Assembly: GCA_945875585.1 (NCBI GenBank)
Contig: CAMCLK010000013.1
Span: 33,511-97,510, forward strand
Direction: 5' to 3'
DNA from: Candidatus Kuenenia stuttgartensis
GTDB lineage: Bacteria; Planctomycetota; Planctomycetia; Gemmatales; Gemmataceae
Length of the DNA: 64,000 nucleotides
Position 1 is the first letter of the stretch, and every line of letters begins with the position of its first letter. The position numbers were made by a program, and so were the translations under genes. The notes beneath the pieces were generated by a model, which ran no database searches, was not told where the DNA came from, and saw nothing but the letters and a program-made list of their open reading frames with translations. This document shows, piece by piece, positions 52,471 through 61,574 of this stretch.

Positions 52471-53397
52471 TCAATTGGTGCTTTCAAAAGCCTGGAGATG
52501 AACCGGAATTTCGTCCATCAGCAGCGCGTTACCGTGTACCCCACTTCCCTTGATGCGGTAATCGGTTCCCGTTCCACCCGTCGGTTTGAATGGTGTGCCG
52601 CTTGCCGAGGTCAGTCTCCCAAGCCATGCCACAGCCAATTCACCAGCAACGGGGCCCGCATCACCTGGAACTTCAATAGCATCGAGCCCATGTCCCCGCA
52701 CCAGTTTGTTCCAATATTTTTTCAGTGACTCGGGCCGGTCGAAGCAGTCGATAGCTGCCAGGTGTCCGTGGCAGAAAACGACAACACCACACCAGTCGTC
52801 GGCTGGTTTCAACGCGGCCATGTCAGAATCAATCTTTTGTCGGTGAGAAACGTAAACATCTTCCAGTGATGATGATCCACTTTTCACATCAAGAGAGCTG
52901 AGTTTACGGCTTACCTCCGCCCAAACCTTACCCTGATTTGCTGTGGCACGGCCGGATTGGCGGTAGGATAAAGACACATCTTCACTCATGGCACAACGCA
53001 ACTTGACATGCGCCCCTGTGCCCGATGAGCCAAATCCGCGCATTTTGTAGCTCCACCTGCCTTGTTCAACGCAGGAAACCGGAATGGTGGTGGTGCTGCC
53101 TGCTTCAACCAGCATGGTGGTATTCAATACCCGATTTTGCTTGGCACCTACCAACTGTTCGCCTGCGAGCAGTAAAATGTGCTTATCGCTCTTGTTGATG
53201 AACCTTAATTCCGGCACGGAACCCGACTCGCTGATTTCCGTTACCTCCGCGGTTTTGGCGCCAATGGCCTCATCGAGTGTCGTGTAATCGACGAGGCCAC
53301 GGGTTGCTCCAGTCAGGCCGTAAATGGTGAGCCCGCCAACAGTTACGGGAGCGGAAACTTTCAGATTCTCAAGCCAGGTTGCTATGGACATCTTCAT
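52471..53397 (-). CDS. ARPP-1-like (DUF6569) protein
   Basis: The 308-residue protein has the features of the ARPP-1/DUF6569 family: GGLTIYGLTG near the start, then LLLAGEQLVGAKQNRVLN and TTTIPVSCVEQGRW at about 75-115, and VVVFCHGHLAAIDCFD near 210. The name refers to association with ADP-ribosylglycohydrolase and other genes; its biochemical role is not known. GGAG lies just before the ATG. No such partner is next to it. A 125-base gap separates it from the upstream propeller gene. The cytoplasm is the likely location, as no signal is seen. Confidence 0.82.
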   Translation of the reverse strand: MKMSIATWLENLKVSAPVTVGGLTIYGLTGATRGLVDYTTLDEAIGAKTAEVTEISESGSVPELRFINKSDKHILLLAGEQLVGAKQNRVLNTTMLVEAGSTTTIPVSCVEQGRWSYKMRGFGSSGTGAHVKLRCAMSEDVSLSYRQSGRATANQGKVWAEVSRKLSSLDVKSGSSSLEDVYVSHRQKIDSDMAALKPADDWCGVVVFCHGHLAAIDCFDRPESLKKYWNKLVRGHGLDAIEVPGDAGPVAGELAVAWLGRLTSASGTPFKPTGGTGTDYRIKGSGVHGNALLMDEIPVHLQAFESTN

Positions 53398-53522
53398 ACT
53401 CCAGTGACAGGCAACCGGGTGAATCCTGGTGCCTCTGGAGTTTATTCGCAGTCATCGCGTGAAAATTTACGGGCGAACGAACGACATGCCCAATTTTAAG
53501 GGCATGAATTAGGAATTATTTC

Positions 53523-54797
53523 CTACCGTGTGGCCTTGCCCATGCAATAGAGGTGTTTTTCCGTGCGTATATAAATGCGGCCATTGGAAATGGCCATCGA
53601 TGCTTGCACGGGCTCACCCAGCGGATTTTTGGACAGCACCTTGAAGGCGGGACCCGCTTCGATGACGGTGGTGTTGCCATTGCTATCGAGAAAATAGAGC
53701 CGACCATCCGCGGCGACTGGCGACGCTGAAAAGTTCCCGTTCAGGCGTTCCTGCCATACAATATCGCCACTGTCTGCTTTGAAGCAGCTAGCCATTCCGG
53801 TATCTTGAACGGCAAAGACATGCGATTTGATATGTATCAGGGACGGCACCTTGTTGATGCCCTTTTTTTGCTCCCAGACGAGATTGGTTTCTTTCAGGTC
53901 TCCTTGGCCGCCTAGACGAAATGCCTTGATGCTATCTCGGCCCCGGTAACCACCCGATGTGAATACAAGCCCGTCAGCAACCACAGTGGAGGGAACTTTG
54001 CCTTCACCGGCCACGTCGCTTGTCCACAATCGTTCGCCCGTGTCGCGGTCGAATCCCTGCACCACGTCGCCGGCCTCGCTGACAATCTGGGGTTTGCCAT
54101 TCGGTCCGGTCCAGATGGTAGGCGTGCCGTGCGATATCCGGGAGACTCCACGCATGGTTTTCCAGCGTTGTTTACCGGTTTTGATATCGAGTGCCACCAC
54201 GAATGATTTGTCCCACGGTTTCTGCCAACCGATCAGCTTGTCTTCGCCCTCGCTGCTGGCATCCATGGTCATGATGAGTAAGCCGCCACTGAGCACCGGA
54301 GAGGCACCCAGACCGTGCTGGCTGTAAAACGGGTAGTCGCGGTTAGTCCAAACAATATCTCCATTGAAATTGACGGCCACAAAACTGCCATCGCTGAAAC
54401 AGGCATAAACGCGCTCACCATCGGTAACTGGTGTGGGCGTCGCGTAACTGTTTCTGGTTTCCTTCTTGCGGGGAACCTGCCTGATTACTTCCTTATTCCA
54501 GACAACCGCGCCGTTTCGGGCATCGACAGCCACGATCCGGCACGACTGTCCCTCGTCTGTTGCCGTGGTAAGAAAGACTCGATTGTCCCACACGATCGGG
54601 GTCGACCATGAAACGCCCGGAACCGTGGTTTTCCAGAGGACATTGTCCGTGGCGCTCCACGTTAATGGGAGGTCCTTTTCGGAGGAAAGCCCCTGCCTGG
54701 TGGGGCCTCGGAACTCTGGCCAGTTTTCCGCCCGGGCCATGAAAGCCTGAAGCATGGCCATGGCGACAACCCACTTTGTTCGCGACAACGTCCACAT
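53523..54797 (-). CDS. Secreted PQQ-type beta-propeller protein, copy 3
   Basis: The ATG at 54797 starts a leader (MWTLSRTKWVVAMAMLQAFMARA); the longer frame adds 41 residues without sense. The 424-residue protein continues with ENWPEFRGPTRQG and propeller blades (CRIVAVDARNGAVVWNKE, VVALDIKTGKQRWKT, VQGFDRDTGERLWTS). It is closest in layout to the copy at 16897. It follows the small exported protein gene by 52 bases and is probably the last gene of the minus-strand run starting at 55769 or further upstream. Confidence 0.9.
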   Translation of the reverse strand: MWTLSRTKWVVAMAMLQAFMARAENWPEFRGPTRQGLSSEKDLPLTWSATDNVLWKTTVPGVSWSTPIVWDNRVFLTTATDEGQSCRIVAVDARNGAVVWNKEVIRQVPRKKETRNSYATPTPVTDGERVYACFSDGSFVAVNFNGDIVWTNRDYPFYSQHGLGASPVLSGGLLIMTMDASSEGEDKLIGWQKPWDKSFVVALDIKTGKQRWKTMRGVSRISHGTPTIWTGPNGKPQIVSEAGDVVQGFDRDTGERLWTSDVAGEGKVPSTVVADGLVFTSGGYRGRDSIKAFRLGGQGDLKETNLVWEQKKGINKVPSLIHIKSHVFAVQDTGMASCFKADSGDIVWQERLNGNFSASPVAADGRLYFLDSNGNTTVIEAGPAFKVLSKNPLGEPVQASMAISNGRIYIRTEKHLYCMGKATR

Positions 54798-54849
54798 GAA
54801 ATCATGCTCCCCGTCAGATGGTTTACCCCGCGGAATCACCCGTCGATTG

Positions 54850-55239
54850 TCAGCGTTTTTCCATCTGGAAAGATCCCTGATCTTTCTTGGCCTGATAGGT
54901 GGCATGGAACTGGTCGCCATCGATCACCGCGCGGGTATTGAACTGGCCGAACAGGGGAAGCTTGCGGTCCGCCGCCAGGTGCACGCGTCCGTTTTCAACA
55001 CCCGTTACTTGCATTTTCGAACTGTATACAAATGGTACAACTCCAGCGAATCGGCCGGTAAAACGGGCTTTGTAACTATCCGTTCCATCGGGTTGAATGG
55101 TTGCTTTCAGCGGCCCTTTGTGTCCGGTGGACTCGCTCGACCACGTGCCCTTCCATCGGCTTTTCGGGGCATCGTCCGCCCGTGTCGATATGCCAAAAAC
55201 AAGAACCGTGGCCAATACCATCAATAATGTCATTCTCAT
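54850..55239 (-). CDS. Small exported protein of unknown function
   Basis: The ATG at 55239 overlaps the stop of the gamma-carbonic anhydrase gene (ATGA). The 129-residue product has a signal peptide (MRMTLLMVLATVLVFGISTRA) and a small beta-rich body starting SRWKGTWSSESTGHKGPLK, with repeated beta-strand-like segments up to QGSFQMEKR. It looks like a lipocalin-like or similar small beta-barrel of a type common in planctomycetes; I cannot name a family. The longer frame shares the carbonic anhydrase region and is a shadow. Confidence 0.78.
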   Translation of the reverse strand: MRMTLLMVLATVLVFGISTRADDAPKSRWKGTWSSESTGHKGPLKATIQPDGTDSYKARFTGRFAGVVPFVYSSKMQVTGVENGRVHLAADRKLPLFGQFNTRAVIDGDQFHATYQAKKDQGSFQMEKR

Positions 55240-55769
55240 AGCGCAGCCTCCCATGTTTCCTTGTTGATATCCGATCCGAACGCGCGAATTCGACCAGCGG
55301 CATAGTCTGCCGCCAAATCGCGGTAGCGAGTACAGATCATCCGTACCCGCTCCAGTTGTTCTTCGGTGACCTCGCGTACCACTTTTGCGGGGCTTCCCAT
55401 GATCAGCGATCTGGCTGGAAACACCTTGCCTTCCGTGACAAGGCTTCCGGCGGCAACAATGCACTCCTCGCCAATCACCGATCCCGATAACAGAATCGCG
55501 CCCATGCCAATCAGCGTGCCGCGGCCGATGCGGGTGCCGTGCAACACAGCGCGATGCCCGACCGCGACATCGTTTTCAATATCCATGTCCACGCCAAAAT
55601 CGGTATGGACAATCACACCATCTTGCAAGTTGACATTGGCGCCAATGCGGATTTCGGCCAAGTCGCCACGAACCACCACCTGAGGCCAAAGGTTCGTTCC
55701 CTGACCCAGAATTACTCGGCCTGTCACGGTTGCCGTGGGATGTAACCAAGCACTGCCAATCAAGCGCAC
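55236..55769 (-). CDS. Gamma-class carbonic anhydrase-like left-handed beta-helix protein
   Basis: The start is GTG at 55769 with AAAGGAGAG upstream. The 177-residue protein consists of hexapeptide repeats forming a left-handed beta-helix (residues about 10-130) and a C-terminal helix. The three zinc histidines fit His55 (VIVHTDFG), His72 and His77 (VGHRAVLHG), with the spacing of the Cam/CaiE/YrdA family. Members are carbonic anhydrases or related acyl/metal enzymes; many YrdA-like proteins show little activity. Its stop overlaps the next gene and its start is 3 bases after the hydrolase stop. Confidence 0.9.
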   Translation of the reverse strand: MRLIGSAWLHPTATVTGRVILGQGTNLWPQVVVRGDLAEIRIGANVNLQDGVIVHTDFGVDMDIENDVAVGHRAVLHGTRIGRGTLIGMGAILLSGSVIGEECIVAAGSLVTEGKVFPARSLIMGSPAKVVREVTEEQLERVRMICTRYRDLAADYAAGRIRAFGSDINKETWEAAL

Positions 55770-55772
55770 GCG

Positions 55773-57818
55773 TCACTCTCCTTTGGTCAACTGCCAGCGC
55801 TCATCGTAGAAACCCGCTGCAGCAATGCCACCGGGGCGGCGGGCGTTGGGTGCTGTAGCCAGATCGATCACAGCCCAGTCGGGAAGGCGCGGGATTTGGC
55901 GGGCATTATTGAGGTAATCGTACTCCCGATAGGTCGGACCTGAATTGACCACAATATATTTGACCGGGTTCAGCGGATTGGGACGAATCAGTACCGGAAC
56001 ATGTCCGGCGGAGGGCAATGGTTTACCGGAAAGGTTGACCGATGCGTCTGTCCAGGCAAACCCAAGCTTGTCCTTCAAACGGGCCAAAACAGAATTGCTG
56101 GTCGGGTCACCCCATACCACCAAATGATGCTTGGCAATGTCTGCTTCGGTGAGCTTGGTGTCGTCCACCACCCGGGCCGTGCCACGGAACTGCTTGCGCC
56201 ATTCTTTCAAAAATCGTGCGAGTTCAGCATCAACCCAAGCTTGCACCTTCGGGTTATTCGATTTGCCTGTCGGCCGCACCACGATGAATGAAGAGCAGAA
56301 GGCGTCGTCGATAGGGCCTTGCAGGCCGGGTTGCTTGCGAAGGCCATCGCCTTTTGGTTCGCCAGCCGTCCAGTGGCCTTCGCTGTTTTTGTGGAACGAA
56401 ACATTCCATGATCGATCGGTCATGGCTCCCGGAACGTCAACTTCAGATTTGGTTTCACCTTCGACAAATTGAATGGTTACCTTGGGAGAGCCAAGGGCCA
56501 AAGGTGCCTCACCAGGACCAAACCGGAATTCGAGTCCAGTGATACCCTGTGATTGCACTTCCACCAAGGCATCATTCTCCGCGATGGTTGCCAAAACCTT
56601 GCCTTCTTCCCAGTGAGTCTTCAGGCCTGTCACGCGTATCCAGCGGCAATCCGCATAGCGGAGTGTGCGGGTGGTGAAAAGCACCATACGCGGTAATGGG
56701 TCGCGGCCACGGGTAGCGATGGCGTCGATCCGTTCATTGAGCAACAGCTTGGTACCGGCATGGTAGCTGTGGGCGGTATTTGGCCCAATCAGATGGGTCA
56801 GGCGCAGGCCATGTTTGGCGCACGCCTTTTCCATAATATCCGCTGCCTGTTTCTGGCTGTCCTTGTCGCCTGAATAAGCCACCGTGGGAAGCATCGATAA
56901 ATTGGCGGCCCACTCGGTGCAGTCGTACCAGCCCAGAAGCTTCTTCTCCCAAGCGTTGGGGGTAATGGTTTCCTTCTGGAAGATCTTCAGAAACTCTGGT
57001 GTTTCAGCGAATCCCGCGCCCGGCGCTGCCGCGCAGAACACACCGGGGTAGTGCACGGCGAATTGCCAGCACGCTGCTCCCCCCATGCTGAATCCGCGCA
57101 CCACAATGCGGTCGGAGTCGATAGCATAATCTTTTTTGACATCAGCCATGGCCTCGAAGGCATCTACTTCACCAGCAAATTTGTTGGCATTGCAGTAACG
57201 GCCATAAAGGTGCAGCACGATGGCGCCGGGGGGGGTAAACTCTCCGGGGCTGGTTGAGCGTTGGCTAAGAAACGATAATTCTGATAGTTTTTCACCGCGC
57301 CCGTGGCACCAAAGGTCCAACCGGTACCGATGAGGGCTTCCGGGCTGGTACCCTGCCGGCACAACCAAACCGTAAGGCTGCACAGATCCATCGATTTCGC
57401 TGAGATACCCACGGGGCACAAGGCCGGGCACCGTTAACCATGGAGTTTTGCCCTGAGTCAGATGGGCGGCACGTTCGCGGCCCATGGTGATCAGTTTTTT
57501 GGCTTGATCGAATTCCTTCACGTCGAAAAATTCGCCGTGTTCCAAGGCGATCTTCACGGCATCGTGGAAGACCTGCACATCTGGCAGGTAGCGAAGAGCG
57601 GGTTTGTTGGCCTGCGCGGCGCGGATTTTTGTGATGTCGTCCGCAAGGGTTTTCAGCTCGGCTTCCAGTGCCTTGCGCGTTTCATCTGGCACTTCCACCC
57701 CGGGCGGTGGCACGGGGCGCACTTTATCGGCGCTGTTGTCGCCTGGGCCATCGGCTAGCAGTGCCATGGACACCAGCAGAAGCAAGCTGGTTGTGCAGAA
57801 GAGGCGGGTGAAGCGCAT
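55773..57818 (-). CDS. Secreted alpha/beta hydrolase (prolyl oligopeptidase/PHB-depolymerase-like)
   Basis: The 681-residue protein has a signal peptide (MRFTRLFCTTSLLLLVSMALLA), a helical N-terminal part (about 45-130) and an alpha/beta hydrolase domain with the nucleophile elbow GFSMGGAACW (serine near 245). TAHSYHAGTKLLL probably gives the catalytic histidine region. A C-terminal region (about 480-680) looks like the extra domain found in large planctomycete S9-like peptidases. The substrate is unknown; esterase or peptidase are both possible. It is encoded between the carbonic anhydrase-like and Gfo/Idh/MocA genes. Confidence 0.88.
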   Translation of the reverse strand: MRFTRLFCTTSLLLLVSMALLADGPGDNSADKVRPVPPPGVEVPDETRKALEAELKTLADDITKIRAAQANKPALRYLPDVQVFHDAVKIALEHGEFFDVKEFDQAKKLITMGRERAAHLTQGKTPWLTVPGLVPRGYLSEIDGSVQPYGLVVPAGYQPGSPHRYRLDLWCHGRGEKLSELSFLSQRSTSPGEFTPPGAIVLHLYGRYCNANKFAGEVDAFEAMADVKKDYAIDSDRIVVRGFSMGGAACWQFAVHYPGVFCAAAPGAGFAETPEFLKIFQKETITPNAWEKKLLGWYDCTEWAANLSMLPTVAYSGDKDSQKQAADIMEKACAKHGLRLTHLIGPNTAHSYHAGTKLLLNERIDAIATRGRDPLPRMVLFTTRTLRYADCRWIRVTGLKTHWEEGKVLATIAENDALVEVQSQGITGLEFRFGPGEAPLALGSPKVTIQFVEGETKSEVDVPGAMTDRSWNVSFHKNSEGHWTAGEPKGDGLRKQPGLQGPIDDAFCSSFIVVRPTGKSNNPKVQAWVDAELARFLKEWRKQFRGTARVVDDTKLTEADIAKHHLVVWGDPTSNSVLARLKDKLGFAWTDASVNLSGKPLPSAGHVPVLIRPNPLNPVKYIVVNSGPTYREYDYLNNARQIPRLPDWAVIDLATAPNARRPGGIAAAGFYDERWQLTKGE

Positions 57819-57851
57819 CGGGGAATACTCCGGCGGAAACGGGAAGAGGGA

Positions 57852-57888
57852 GCAAGAAAGAAGCCCGACCCATGCCGGATCGGGCTTC
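57852..57888 (-). terminator. Rho-independent terminator after the Tat Gfo/Idh/MocA gene
   Basis: On the minus strand GAAGCCCGA (57888-57880) pairs with TCGGGCTTC (57868-57860) around an 11-base loop and is followed by TTTCTTGCT. It separates the oxidoreductase gene (ends 57917) from the hydrolase gene (starts 57818), so the minus-strand run is at least two transcripts. Confidence 0.75.
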
Positions 57889-57916
57889 GGCAGTTTTCAA
57901 AAACAGAAAGCCGATA

Positions 57917-59296
57917 TCACAGGGTCCAGCCCTTGCGGTATTCAAAGTGCAGGAAGGCGTTGGCTTCTGGAAGGTTGGTGATGCGCATGGCGTTGCCATC
58001 CCACAAGATTTTCTTGCCAGCGCGCATAGCGACGTTGCCAAGCAGGACCGCTTCGGTGAGCACACCGGCGTAATCGAAGTTGGACATTGCGATTTCAGGT
58101 TTGTTTTCCTTGATCGCGCGGGCCCATTCGTCCTTCATGCCCTGATCGCCCTTGCCGTTACGTGGCAACACCTGAGCGACCTTGGCGACTTCCATCGGGC
58201 TGCCATCTGGAGCCGTGATGCGGAACGACGCGCCGTAGTCGTTGGGTGAATAGAGAATGCCCTTGTCACCAACAAGAATGGAGCCGCTGTTGACGAGCTT
58301 GCCCTTCTCGCCCAAAACCTTCTTCTGAAGAGCTTCGGGTGGGTGGACCAGCTTGCCGTTGAGACGACCTTCGTACCAGTGGAAAGTAACGGGTGCCATG
58401 CTATCGCGGGCTGGGTATTCCGTGACAACGTGTGCCCAAGCTGGGTACGTTTCAGGATTCAGTTCCTCGTTTTCGGCAAGGATACTGGTGGGGTAGCCCA
58501 GCTTGAGTGCCATGAAGGCCATGTTGGCGGTGTGGCAAGCCATATCGCCCTGAGCGCCGGTGCCGAAATCCCACCAGCCACGCCACTTGAATGGGTGGTA
58601 GCCGGGGTTGTACGAGCGGACGGGGCTTGGGCCGACGAACTCATCCCAATGAACAGAAGAAGGCGTTGCGACGTTTTCGGTGAAACGTGCCTTAATGACT
58701 GGGCTTTGTGGCCACACGGGACGGTTAGTCCATACGTGGACTTCGCGGACCTGACCAATGGCTCCGGCGCGCACGAGTTCAACAGCCGTACGCAGGCCAT
58801 TTTCAGCGGTGCCCTGATTGCCCATCTGGGTGCACAGTTTCTTTTCGCGGGCCAATTCGCGCAGAACACGAGCTTCCTTGATGGTGTGCGTCAGTGGCTT
58901 TTGCACATAAACGTGCTTGCCCATGCGCATGGCCATTGCTGCGGCGGGTGCGTGTGTGTGGTCTGGGGTGGAAATGATGACAGCGTCGATGCTCTTGCCC
59001 ATTTCTTCGTACATCTTGCGGAAGTCGAAGAACTTCTTGGCCTTGGCGAATTTCTTGGCTTTGGATTCGAGGTGGCCTTCGTCGATGTCGCAAAGAGCAA
59101 CCACATCGCCGATGTTCCCGCCCTGATCGATATCGCTAGAACCCTTGCCACCAACGCCAACACCGGCGATGCGCAGCTTATCGAGTGGTGATTCGTAGGC
59201 GGACAGACGGGTGTCAACACCCGCCAATGTGAAGAAACCACCGCTAATGGCGGCAGAGGTGCCAATAAACGAGCGACGATGCATCTGACGGGCCAT
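57917..59296 (-). CDS. Tat-exported Gfo/Idh/MocA family oxidoreductase
   Basis: The ATG at 59296 (GGAG upstream) gives 459 residues with a twin-arginine leader (MHRRSFIGTSAAISGGFF, Arg7-Arg8). The Rossmann domain follows (RIAGVGVGGKGSSD) with HVYVQKPLTHT, where the usual EKP is QKP. The C-terminal domain contains HWDEFVGPSP and KWRGWWDFGTGAQGDMACHTAN, typical of the large planctomycete periplasmic group that carries its cofactor through the Tat system. The substrate is probably a sugar or sugar derivative. The isomerase gene lies upstream by 100 bases. Confidence 0.93.
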   Translation of the reverse strand: MARQMHRRSFIGTSAAISGGFFTLAGVDTRLSAYESPLDKLRIAGVGVGGKGSSDIDQGGNIGDVVALCDIDEGHLESKAKKFAKAKKFFDFRKMYEEMGKSIDAVIISTPDHTHAPAAAMAMRMGKHVYVQKPLTHTIKEARVLRELAREKKLCTQMGNQGTAENGLRTAVELVRAGAIGQVREVHVWTNRPVWPQSPVIKARFTENVATPSSVHWDEFVGPSPVRSYNPGYHPFKWRGWWDFGTGAQGDMACHTANMAFMALKLGYPTSILAENEELNPETYPAWAHVVTEYPARDSMAPVTFHWYEGRLNGKLVHPPEALQKKVLGEKGKLVNSGSILVGDKGILYSPNDYGASFRITAPDGSPMEVAKVAQVLPRNGKGDQGMKDEWARAIKENKPEIAMSNFDYAGVLTEAVLLGNVAMRAGKKILWDGNAMRITNLPEANAFLHFEYRKGWTL

Positions 59297-59396
59297 CCGG
59301 TTGTCTCCGAAATCAGGCGTAATGATGGAATGTATGGGCAAGAGGCAGTTTATGGCCTCTTTACCGTACACGCAACTATCCCGATTGAATTCCCGC

Positions 59397-60224
59397 TCAG
59401 GAGCGCAAACCAGATGCGCGCATCAGGCTTGCCGTACCCTCATAGGCCTCGCGCACCCATTCCACAATGCGGTCGGGATCGGGAGCGAACTCAAGTTCCA
59501 CGCTGATCGCTCCATCGATTTTCAAGTCGTGGATCTCGCGCATGTAAGGACCAAACTCCACCACGCCCCTGCCGGGTGGCAAGTCGCCGTGCACCTTGCC
59601 ATCGCAATCCGAAAGATGCACATGGCAGGCCCGTCCGGCCAACCGGCGCAACTCTTCAGCAGGCACCCGCGAGAGTTGAAGGTGCGAAATATCGATATTC
59701 GCCTTCACAGCAGGGTGGGCCACCGCGTCAAGAAACCGGCACATGCTATCAACGTCGTTTAATAATGAAAGCTTGAACGGCTCGAGTTCCAAAGCGATTT
59801 CGAGTCCAAGACCTGCCGCATGGTCACCCAGTCGACGGACCTCGTCCACCGCGCAGGCCCACTGCTCGGCTGGCGGAATGACCTGCCGTTCCCAAATGTA
59901 CTCGCCCAGCACCAATAGGAGATTGCGCCCCTCCACTTCGTACACAAGATCAAGATATTTGCGGCAGCGGTCCTGATGAAACCGACGCACAGACGGACCC
60001 GGGTCGATCAGGCCAACCGCGACACACGCCACCGAGATCACAGGAAGGTCGTTGCGGGCGCATTCGGTCCGCAGCAGGCGGCGCTCTTTCGCATCGATAT
60101 CCAGTGGATCCGCAAACAGGTCAATGCAGTCGAAACCGATTTCGCGTGTCATGCGGATGCCGAATGCCGTGTCACGGCCAGCTTGCGCCCACGCGGAGTT
60201 GATCAAACCCAGTTTCATTCCCAT
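59397..60224 (-). CDS. Sugar phosphate isomerase/epimerase (xylose isomerase-like TIM barrel)
   Basis: The ATG at 60224 has AAGGAG eight bases upstream, giving 275 residues; another ATG two codons later is possible. The sequence is an AP-endonuclease-2/xylose-isomerase-like TIM barrel: IGFDCIDLFADPLDID, GLEIALELEPFKLSLL, VKANIDISHL and CHVHLSDCDGKVH, the last two giving metal-ligand Glu/Asp/His residues, and a closing ISVELEF. It probably isomerises or epimerises a sugar released by the neighbouring enzymes. No signal peptide is seen, so it is cytoplasmic. It starts 17 bases after the sulfatase stop. Confidence 0.88.
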   Translation of the reverse strand: MGMKLGLINSAWAQAGRDTAFGIRMTREIGFDCIDLFADPLDIDAKERRLLRTECARNDLPVISVACVAVGLIDPGPSVRRFHQDRCRKYLDLVYEVEGRNLLLVLGEYIWERQVIPPAEQWACAVDEVRRLGDHAAGLGLEIALELEPFKLSLLNDVDSMCRFLDAVAHPAVKANIDISHLQLSRVPAEELRRLAGRACHVHLSDCDGKVHGDLPPGRGVVEFGPYMREIHDLKIDGAISVELEFAPDPDRIVEWVREAYEGTASLMRASGLRS

Positions 60225-60241
60225 TGTCAGTCTCCTTGGTG

Positions 60242-61552
60242 CTAATTCTTCGGAAGTTTGGCTTCTGCGGACCATAGGGGCGTCACATTCCCGGCATTCC
60301 ATCGGTCCCACGCGGACTGCAACTGGCGTACCTTGTCGGGTTGAGCTTGCGACAAGTCTTTCGACTCACCTATATCGTTTTTTAGATTGTAAAGTCTGGC
60401 TGGCGAGACGCCCTTGCCACCCTCGGCAGCTTCGTCGTAACGAACCAGCTTCCAGTCGCCTTGGCGGATAGCGTTTTGCTTGCCAAAGCGCCAATAAAGC
60501 GCGTCGTGCGGTGCCTCCTTGTTTCTGCCATCCAGATAGGGAAGTAGGTTCACTCCATCTAGATGGGCCTTTTCGCCAACGCCGACTCCAGCTGCTGCCA
60601 GCGCTGTAGGCAATATATCGATTTGAATCACAGGACGGTCGTCCACCACCCCGGCGGGAATCTTGCCCGGCCATGACACAATGAATGGCACACGCACCCC
60701 GCCTTCCAGTGTTGTTCGTTTGGAACCGCGCAGAGGAAGGTTGGATGCGCCATTGACCGAAACGCCATTCATGGTCGGTCCGCCGTTGTCACTGATGAAG
60801 AAGATCAACGTGTTCCCGTCGATTTTTTCCTCCTTAAGCTTGGCCAGAACCTTGCCTATGGCATCGTCCATCGCGCTCATCATGGCCGCGTAGGTGCGCC
60901 TCTGCTTGTTCGCAATGCCGGAGAATTGCTGCAACCGTTTCTCGTCGGCTTGCAGGGGTGTGTGCACCGCGTTGAATGCCAGATACAGGAAAAACGGATT
61001 CTTTTTGTGGTTGTCAATGAATTTGACAGCTTCGCGGCCAAAGGCATCGGTCAAGTAAGATCTGTCGCCTGCCTGAGTGTTCCCACGAAGAATACCAGCA
61101 GGGTTGAAGTAATCGTGGGCACCACCCAGAAACCCGAAGAACGATCCAAAACCGCGCTGGTCCGGTTGCATGGCATCGCTGTTTCCAAGATGCCATTTGC
61201 CCACCATACCTGTGGCGTAATCAGCATTTTTCAACCGTTGAGGCAACGTTTTTTCCTTCAGAGGCAACCCGTTCTTACCCGCATTGCCTGATGGATTGAA
61301 CTCGTGGCCAAAGCGCTGCTGATACCTGCCAGTCATCAACCCGGCTCGTGTGGGTGAGCAGTACGGGCCCGAAACATAACCGCTGGAAAAGCGGGTTCCG
61401 GAAGCCGCAAGAGCGTTCAGGTGCGGGGTTGGGATATCCTTGCACCCGTGGAAACCCACATCCGCATAGCCCATGTCGTCGCCAACGATGACAACAATAT
61501 TGGGCTTTGGAGCCGCACCTGCCAGCGAAATAAGAAACGACACCAGCAACAT
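60242..61552 (-). CDS. Secreted type I sulfatase
   Basis: The ATG at 61552 gives 436 residues with a short signal peptide (MLLVSFLISLAGAA). PNIVVIVGDDMGYAD (metal ligands Asp25, Asp26) and the sulfatase signature CSPTRAG (Cys65, Ser66, Pro67, Arg69) follow; Cys65 should be converted to formylglycine by a maturing enzyme not in this window. GKWHLG (conserved substrate-site block) and DNGGPTMNG (second metal-site region) are present. It removes sulfate from a carbohydrate or other ester outside the cytoplasm. The DUF1080 gene ends 22 bases upstream. Confidence 0.94.
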   Translation of the reverse strand: MLLVSFLISLAGAAPKPNIVVIVGDDMGYADVGFHGCKDIPTPHLNALAASGTRFSSGYVSGPYCSPTRAGLMTGRYQQRFGHEFNPSGNAGKNGLPLKEKTLPQRLKNADYATGMVGKWHLGNSDAMQPDQRGFGSFFGFLGGAHDYFNPAGILRGNTQAGDRSYLTDAFGREAVKFIDNHKKNPFFLYLAFNAVHTPLQADEKRLQQFSGIANKQRRTYAAMMSAMDDAIGKVLAKLKEEKIDGNTLIFFISDNGGPTMNGVSVNGASNLPLRGSKRTTLEGGVRVPFIVSWPGKIPAGVVDDRPVIQIDILPTALAAAGVGVGEKAHLDGVNLLPYLDGRNKEAPHDALYWRFGKQNAIRQGDWKLVRYDEAAEGGKGVSPARLYNLKNDIGESKDLSQAQPDKVRQLQSAWDRWNAGNVTPLWSAEAKLPKN

Positions 61553-61574
61553 GATAACCTCGAATTCGTTATGA

